Below, one piece after another: positions 58,760 to 64,000 of a DNA stretch of 64,000 bases. A program made the position numbers and the translations under genes. Where the stretch lies: contig QHYK01000093.1 in the NCBI GenBank assembly GCA_003224085.1, positions 1 through 64,000 of the forward strand, written 5' to 3'. The stretch comes from Acidobacteriota bacterium (GTDB lineage Bacteria; Acidobacteriota; Terriglobia; Acidiferrales; UBA7541). The notes under the pieces are model-generated. The model made no database searches, was not told the DNA's origin, and saw nothing but the letters and a program-made list of their open reading frames with translations. Within the stretch, counting starts at the first letter, position 1. Each line of letters opens with the position of its first letter.

Positions 58760-61357
58760 CTAGTGCTGATAGGCGCCGGGGTCGGAGCCGCCGCCTGGGG
58801 GACGGGCTTTGCCGTTGATGTCGGTGTAAATGTAATTCTTGAGGTCGCTCAGGATGGCCGAAGGCAAACCGGACAGAGTGCTGGGATCAATCCCCTTGCC
58901 GTAGGCGGGGCTGCCGGGCTGCAAAATGAGGTCATTGCCCAGCTGCAACGGAGGCAGCGCCGAGAAATAACCATACTGGGTCAAAGACGGCGGATTGACG
59001 AAGAGGGGATCGGCCTGGAAGAGTTGCGAATTGCTGAAGTTGGGAGAGCTGCCGAAGTACAAGTCGGCGAAGTACTGGATGTTGGAGTTGGTGCCCTCCT
59101 GGATGTAGGTGGGATAGAGGGAACTCCAGGCGACGGAGATGTTGTTGATGAAATAGCCGTTTTGCGAGCCGTTGGTGGAGAAGGAGCCGGCGGTACCGAG
59201 GGTGGGGTCGAGATTGTTGTCGTAGCAGGTGTTGTTGACGATGTAGAAGTTGGTGACGATATAAGCGTGGATGCAGCGGCCACCATTGCCGTAGACGACG
59301 TTGTTGATGATGAGGACGGGCGGGGTATTGGCGGTGGAAGCATTATAGGAGCCGTTGGAGAGATCGAGAATGATGCCGTTGCCGTCGGTGTGGTTGGTGG
59401 AGGAATCGAATTCGCCGACGACGATGTTGTTAGCGATGATGTTGTGGAAGCCGGAGTAATTGTCGAACCACTGATTGGAGTTGTAGGAGATGCCGCTGGT
59501 CCAGCCGTACCACTGGGGGGTGGAGGTGGAGGCGGGCAGGTAGCCGTTGTGGTTGATGAGGTTGTGGTCGGCGGTGAGGTAGTCGCAGTCGCGGGTGCCG
59601 ATGCCGGCGGTGCCGGTATCACTCATGGAGTTGTTGATAAAGCGGAGATGGTGAGTGCCCTGGCACCAGAAGGCATCGCCGGAGTTGCCATGGCCATTGA
59701 GGTTGAGGCCGCGGAACTCGATATAGGAGACGCCGCCGGAGGGGAAGGAGCCGGAGCCGAGGCGGAAGAGGGGAGAAGCGTCGGCAGGGCCGGTATAGAC
59801 GATGTTGACGGGGCTGTCGCCGTAGCTTTTGTAAGTGATCCAGGAAGAGGGCGTGCCGCTGGAGGGCGGGGTGAAGGAGGAGGAGAAGTTATAAGTGCCG
59901 CCGAGGAGGCAGACGACCGAGCCCGGGGAAGTGGCGTTGGCGGCGCCGGAGAAGGTTTTGGGGGCAGAGACGGAAGCACCGGAATTGGAATCATTGCCGG
60001 AGGGAGAGGCAAAGAGGGTGCAATCGGAAGCGGTCGAGCCGTTGCTGTTCGCCACCGTAATGCTGAGGTTGCTGGACGCGGTGTGGGCGGTGGCGTCTGT
60101 AACTTGGACGGTAAAGGGGAAAGAGCCGGCAGAAGTGGGAGTGCCGGAGATGCTGCCGGAAGAGCTGAGCGCAAGGCCATTGGGCAGAGAGCCACTACCG
60201 AGTGACCAGCTATACGGAGTCGTACCACCGGTGGCCGTCAGCGTGCCGTTGTAACTCTTCGTCAGAATGCCACTAGGAAGCTGGGTCGTGGTGATCTGCA
60301 GCGCGGAACTGCCGCCGGAGCCCGAACCCGAACTTTGCATCACTTCAATTCCGTTGATCTTGGGATTTTCGACGGAACCGGGAATGAAGCTGAGACTCAG
60401 GCGTCCACTGGTGACCGTGACGGGGAAAGTTTTCCGCACCGCGATGTTCATTCCGCCGGCGGCGGCGTAGATATCAAAACTCGTGAGGACTTGGGTGCCA
60501 TTGACGGCGATGCTGAAAATGCGCTGGCCAGGACCGGTGACATAGGTTTCAGCAAAGTCCAGGGTTACGTTGTAATTGCCGTTGGCCATGGGGATCGAGT
60601 AGCTAAAGGCGGAGCGGCCGCTGCCGTAACGCTCGGTGCGGTAAATCTGGGGATAGGAAGTGCCGGAAACGGTGTTGGAATTGGTATAGGCCGCGCCGCC
60701 CTGGAAGTACTGATCGGCGAGCCAAGTATTGCCATTTGGATCCGTATAGGCGGAGGTAGCGCCTGCATTGACCCTCGCGGACGTCGGTGAGGGCGGCGGC
60801 GTGGTTGACGCCAGCACGGCTTCGATCCCGTTGATCTTTGGATTCTCGATGGATCCGGGTATGAAATTGATGCTCAGGGTTCCATTGGTGACCGTGACAG
60901 GGAAAGTTTTCTGAATTGCAATGTTCCTGCCGCCAGCCGCGGCGTAAATATCAAAGTTCGTGAGGACTTGCGCGCCATTGATGGCGACGCTGAAAATACG
61001 CTGGCCGGGACCAGTGACATAAGTCTCGACAAAATCGAGACTGACGCTATAGCCGCCGTTGGCAATAGGAATGGAGTAGCCAAAGGAGGAGTGGCCGCTG
61101 CCGTAACGCTCGGTCCCAAATACCTGAGGATAGGAACTGCCGGAGATGGAATTGGAATTGGCGTAGGTCGCGCCGCCGGTGAAGTATTGATCGGCAAGCC
61201 AGGTATTGCCGTTCGAATCTGTCAAAGAGGAGGTCGCGCCCGCGTTAATGCGGACCGAGGCAGCGCCGACTGGTGCGGGACTGCTTAACATCGAAACCAG
61301 AAAAAAAACCAAGGTTCCCCAAGATAAGAGAGAAAAAGCTTTAGCGTTCAACGACAC
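58760..61357 (-). CDS. Secreted protein: two malectin-like domains, Ig-like domain and beta-helix
   Basis: 865 residues from a GTG at 61355-61357 (a TTG six bases later is possible). Signal segment (LLSWGTLVFFLVSMLSSPAP). Two ~170-residue malectin-like carbohydrate-binding domains follow, nearly duplicates: VRINAGATSSLTDSNGNTWL ... FVETYVTGPGQRIFSVAING and VNAGATSAYTDPNGNTWLAD ... FAETYVTGPGQRIFSIAVNG. Next is a putative-Ig domain (TTQLPSGILTKSYNGTLTAT), then the beta-helix shared with the protein at 54055 (LRFINNSMSDTGTAGIGTRD, CDYLTADHNLINHNGYL, VVYGNGGRCIHAYIVTNFYI). Likely binds extracellular polysaccharide, perhaps the polymer made next door. Confidence 0.88.
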   Translation of the reverse strand: MSLNAKAFSLLSWGTLVFFLVSMLSSPAPVGAASVRINAGATSSLTDSNGNTWLADQYFTGGATYANSNSISGSSYPQVFGTERYGSGHSSFGYSIPIANGGYSVSLDFVETYVTGPGQRIFSVAINGAQVLTNFDIYAAAGGRNIAIQKTFPVTVTNGTLSINFIPGSIENPKINGIEAVLASTTPPPSPTSARVNAGATSAYTDPNGNTWLADQYFQGGAAYTNSNTVSGTSYPQIYRTERYGSGRSAFSYSIPMANGNYNVTLDFAETYVTGPGQRIFSIAVNGTQVLTSFDIYAAAGGMNIAVRKTFPVTVTSGRLSLSFIPGSVENPKINGIEVMQSSGSGSGGSSALQITTTQLPSGILTKSYNGTLTATGGTTPYSWSLGSGSLPNGLALSSSGSISGTPTSAGSFPFTVQVTDATAHTASSNLSITVANSNGSTASDCTLFASPSGNDSNSGASVSAPKTFSGAANATSPGSVVCLLGGTYNFSSSFTPPSSGTPSSWITYKSYGDSPVNIVYTGPADASPLFRLGSGSFPSGGVSYIEFRGLNLNGHGNSGDAFWCQGTHHLRFINNSMSDTGTAGIGTRDCDYLTADHNLINHNGYLPASTSTPQWYGWTSGISYNSNQWFDNYSGFHNIIANNIVVGEFDSSTNHTDGNGIILDLSNGSYNASTANTPPVLIINNVVYGNGGRCIHAYIVTNFYIVNNTCYDNNLDPTLGTAGSFSTNGSQNGYFINNISVAWSSLYPTYIQEGTNSNIQYFADLYFGSSPNFSNSQLFQADPLFVNPPSLTQYGYFSALPPLQLGNDLILQPGSPAYGKGIDPSTLSGLPSAILSDLKNYIYTDINGKARPPGGGSDPGAYQH

Positions 61358-61774
61358 ACCCCATGAGGCGGTTTCGGGACGCGTTGTTAACTTTTCAGCG
61401 GCCCCAAACGAGCAATGTGGGAGAATTGAATTTGAGAAGGGGCTGAGGAGGACCTGGCTGGGGCGAAGCGGTCTGCCTGGGTTTGGCCCGTGATGCCGTT
61501 CTCAACGTCCCAATTACGAGCGAGAGCATAAAGCGGAGGCGTTTCTCCAGGCTGTCAGTAGGGAAATGATTCTGGTGTCAGACCTTATGGTTCGGTCGCG
61601 TCTCCCGATGTCCTACAGCAGGGCGGGCGGCTCGCGCCTGCCCCTTTGTGTTGCGCCTAGCCAGCCAATTGCCGGAAAAAGCCCCGGTTTGAAATGAGGG
61701 ATTCCGGCAGTTTGTTTCAGGTGACTTCCCGGTTGCCCGGTGGGGCACGGGCGGATGACGGTACCCAAAGGATT
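61358..61774. other. Divergent intergenic region, no gene recognised
   Basis: 417 bp before the histidine kinase. Nothing beyond AAAGGA, the ribosome binding site for 61775, was identified. Confidence 0.4.
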
Positions 61775-63412
61775 ATGAATACACGCCGAAGTTCTGGGTC
61801 GGGAGCCCATGCTGCGAAAACCGCACTCAAGAAACCAGCAGAAGCCATAGCGTCTCTCTATCCCGAGATTCTCAAAGGCATGCCCGTGGGTATGCTGGTC
61901 TTGCATTTGGAGAATCCGCGCGATTCGAAGACATTCAGGATCATAGACATCAATCCGGCCGCGGCATCTTTAACGGGGACAACCTTGGAAGACTTTCGCG
62001 GCAAAACGCTCGCCGATTTTCCCAAGCTCTTGAAAACGACGCTGCCGGTCTCTTGTCTGGAGGCTCTCCGCGCTCAGGAGCCAATGGATCTGGGTGAGAT
62101 TACCTACGGGGATGAGCGGATCCGAGAAGGCATTTACGCCGTCAGGGTATTCCCGCTGTCCCTTGATTTTCTGGGAGTCGCTTTTGAAAACCTCACGGAC
62201 CGGAGGCGATCGGAACGCGCGTTGCGTGAGAGCGAAGAGCGGTTTCGTTTGCTCATTCAAGGCGTCCAGGAATACGCCATTTGTCAGCTGGACCCGTCGG
62301 GTAACGCGGTGAGCTGGAATCGGGGAGCGGCGCGCCTGAAGGGCTATCACGCGGAGGAAATCATCGGAAAACACTTTTCGGTGTTTCACCCGAAAGAGGA
62401 TGTGTTGAACGGAAAGCCGGAGCGCCTTCTGGCGGAGGCGGTGCGAAACGGGCAAAGCGAAGACGAAGGATGGAGGGTCCGCAAAGACGGATCGCGCTTC
62501 TGGGCAAACGTTGTTCTCACGGCGCTACGGGATTCTAGGGGGAACTTGCGCGGTTTCGCCAAACTTACCCGGGACATGACCGAGCGACGCGAAAGGGAAG
62601 AAGCGCTCACGAGGGCGAAGGAAGTGCTGGAGCTCCGAGTCGAACAGCGTGCCGCAGTCCTCACCCGAGTGAACGAAGAACTGCGTGTGGAGATTGCAGA
62701 ACGCAAGCATGCTGAGGAACAATTTAAGGAGACGCTCGACCAGCTTCGCGCGCTAGCCGCGCGCCTTCAGAGCGTCCGCGAGGAAGAGCGCGCCTCCGTG
62801 GCGAGGGAGATTCACGACGAACTCGGCCAGGCGTGCACGGCGATCAAGATGGACCTGGCATTGATTGGCCGCAAGATCTCAAAGAGGCAAGCCCCGCTGC
62901 GCTCGAAAATCGAATCTTCGATGAGGTTGGTGGATGACATGATTGTGACGCTGCGGAGGATTGCCTCGGATCTGAGGCCGAGAGCCCTGGATGATCTTGG
63001 GCTTGCAGCCGCGCTTGAGTGGCAGGGCCAGGAGTTCGAGAAACGCACCGGGATTCACTGCCATTTGATTCTGCCGGGGGAACCGTTGAATCTGGATTCG
63101 GAACGATCGACAGCCATCTTTCGAATCTTTCAGGAATCGCTGACAAATGTCGCGCGCCATGCGCAAGCAACGACGGTCGAGGCGCGCCTGGAAATGGAAG
63201 ACGACCAGATTCTTTTCCGCGTCCACGACAACGGCAAGGGCTTTGACCCGCAACAAGCCAAGGCCAAGAAATCCCTCGGCCTGGTCGGGATGCAAGAGCG
63301 CGCGCACCTCCTCAAGGGGGAGGTGCGCTTTGAGGGGATTCCCGGCTCCGGCACGACCATGATTTTGCGCATTCCATTGCAAACGTCAACCCCGCCCCGG
63401 CAGGATACATAA
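61775..63412 (+). CDS. NarL-type hybrid-free sensor histidine kinase with two PAS domains
   Basis: 545 residues from ATG 61775 (AAAGGA just upstream); an earlier start at 61694 is unsupported. No membrane segment, so cytoplasmic. PAS-like domain 1 (about 30-160), PAS domain 2 (FRLLIQGVQEYAICQLDPSG to DGSRFWANVVLTALRDSRGN, about 175-285), coiled coil, HisKA_3 with phospho-acceptor H about 347 in VAREIHDELGQACTAIKMDL, and HATPase with FRIFQESLTNVARHAQA, VHDNGKGFD and GLVGMQERAHLLKGEV. It shares one base with the response-regulator start (TAATG), so the two form a two-component pair. Confidence 0.92.
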   Translation: MNTRRSSGSGAHAAKTALKKPAEAIASLYPEILKGMPVGMLVLHLENPRDSKTFRIIDINPAAASLTGTTLEDFRGKTLADFPKLLKTTLPVSCLEALRAQEPMDLGEITYGDERIREGIYAVRVFPLSLDFLGVAFENLTDRRRSERALRESEERFRLLIQGVQEYAICQLDPSGNAVSWNRGAARLKGYHAEEIIGKHFSVFHPKEDVLNGKPERLLAEAVRNGQSEDEGWRVRKDGSRFWANVVLTALRDSRGNLRGFAKLTRDMTERREREEALTRAKEVLELRVEQRAAVLTRVNEELRVEIAERKHAEEQFKETLDQLRALAARLQSVREEERASVAREIHDELGQACTAIKMDLALIGRKISKRQAPLRSKIESSMRLVDDMIVTLRRIASDLRPRALDDLGLAAALEWQGQEFEKRTGIHCHLILPGEPLNLDSERSTAIFRIFQESLTNVARHAQATTVEARLEMEDDQILFRVHDNGKGFDPQQAKAKKSLGLVGMQERAHLLKGEVRFEGIPGSGTTMILRIPLQTSTPPRQDT

Positions 63413-64000
63413 TGAGAGTACTGATCGCTGACGACCACGCCGTATTTCGTCGTGGGCTCAAAGAAACCATTGGCGAAGCCTTCCCCAAAGTCGCTTTCGG
63501 CGAAGCAAAGACCGCAGAGGAGGCCCTCGCTTTTGTCCGCCAGCAGGACTGGGAACTCGTGATTCTGGACATTAGCATGCCCGGCAAAAGCGGACTGGAT
63601 ATCCTGAGTGACCTCAAGCGCCTCCGGCCGAAACTGCCCGTTCTCTTCCTGAGCATGTATCCCGAAGAGCAGTATGCCCGGAGGGCGCTCAAAGCCGGCG
63701 CTGCTGGTTACTTGACCAAGGACAGCGTTCCCGAAGAGCTGAAGACCGCCGTGCGGCGCGTGCTGTCGGGTGGCCGTTACGTGAGTGTAACTCTCGCGGA
63801 ACGTTTGGCTTACGATTTGCGAAAAGGAGCCGACACTCCGGTTCAAGAACTTCTTTCTGACCGCGAATTTCAGGTGTTGCGAATGATTGGGGCCGGAAAG
63901 ACAGTCAAGAGCATCGCGGACGAGCTTTCTCTCAGCGTAAAAACCGTGAGCACTTATCGCTCTCGAATCCTGGAGAAAACAGGGATGAAAACTACGGCCG
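63412..64000 (+). CDS. NarL/FixJ-type response regulator (truncated by the window end)
   Basis: About 196 residues present. Receiver domain: D7/D8 in VLIADDHAVFRR, phospho-acceptor D53 in VILDISMPGKSGLDIL, K103 in AGYLTKDSVPEEL. The LuxR-type helix-turn-helix follows a short linker (LSDREFQVLRMIGAGKTVKS, IADELSLSVKTVSTYRSRIL) and is nearly complete. It is translationally coupled to the kinase by the TAATG overlap. Targets unknown. Confidence 0.92.
   Translation, partial: MRVLIADDHAVFRRGLKETIGEAFPKVAFGEAKTAEEALAFVRQQDWELVILDISMPGKSGLDILSDLKRLRPKLPVLFLSMYPEEQYARRALKAGAAGYLTKDSVPEELKTAVRRVLSGGRYVSVTLAERLAYDLRKGADTPVQELLSDREFQVLRMIGAGKTVKSIADELSLSVKTVSTYRSRILEKTGMKTTA

Noticed and set aside
58763-60205. 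A 480-residue plus-strand open frame (Gly/Val/Glu/Ala-rich)
   Set aside because: It is antisense to the beta-helix gene, whose repeated Asn/Gly/Ser/Thr codons keep the other strand open. Composition is not protein-like and no motif is present.
1-64000. CRISPR arrays, tRNA or rRNA genes
   Set aside because: No regularly spaced identical repeats and no tRNA- or rRNA-like sequence was noticed on reading; a covariance search would be needed to exclude short RNAs.

Overview
The window looks like a chromosomal segment of an Acidobacteriota bacterium (Terriglobia/Koribacter-like). This is inferred from gene content, not from any rRNA. The pointers are a very long TonB-dependent receptor with an N-terminal carboxypeptidase-regulatory domain, a VWFA-related 'acidobacterial' domain protein, a sedolisin followed by Ig-like repeats, a small acidobacterial-type protein ending in a PGEYFVF block, a PadR regulator, and overall moderately high GC. 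No rRNA, tRNA or CRISPR array was seen.

Layout. 1-4.4 kb is accessory DNA: a partial PadR regulator, an IS1111-type (IS110 family) insertion sequence, a HigBA module with a frameshifted toxin, gene debris and a VapBC module. 4.7-11.4 kb (minus strand) is a tightly coupled run: a c-di-GMP enzyme (membrane domain, HD-GYP, GAF, GGDEF) followed by a peptide-type ABC importer (two permeases, binding protein, one ATPase). 11.7-20 kb (plus strand) holds an orphan sigma-54 activator, three PilZ proteins, two secreted subtilases with tryptophan-rich VWGT tails, and a free-standing copy of the membrane domain found in the c-di-GMP enzyme. A TGACAA-N-TTGTC palindrome lies upstream of the activator and of both subtilases. 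20-35.6 kb carries secreted and outer-membrane proteins: a VWFA-type protein and a sedolisin (both frameshifted), a MerR-XRE-cupin regulator, the TonB-dependent receptor and a kelch-type lipoprotein.

35.8-58.6 kb is an exopolysaccharide region. An MBOAT acyltransferase/SGNH pair (minus) is followed, after a structured leader, by a long plus-strand operon: UpxY/LoaP-like antiterminator, Wza-like export protein, Wzz-like chain-length protein, secretion ATPase with LysM, a BY-kinase-like protein without a P-loop lysine, initiating sugar transferase, sugar oxidoreductase, aminotransferase, polysaccharide deacetylase, Wzy-type ligase/polymerase, two glycosyltransferases and a FemAB-like protein. 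A flippase and another glycosyltransferase follow, flanked by two opposite-strand secreted beta-helix proteins and the relic of a third. Several parts resemble exosortase-associated loci, but no exosortase is present. The window ends with a NarL-type histidine kinase and a truncated response regulator.

At least five genes carry single-base frameshifts (higB, a sensor-like gene, a small ORF, the VWFA protein, the sedolisin). Whether these are real decay or assembly errors cannot be told from one sequence. The most interesting leads are the palindrome/sigma-54/subtilase circuit with VWGT tails, the shared uncharacterised membrane domain, and the structured leader before the antiterminator gene.
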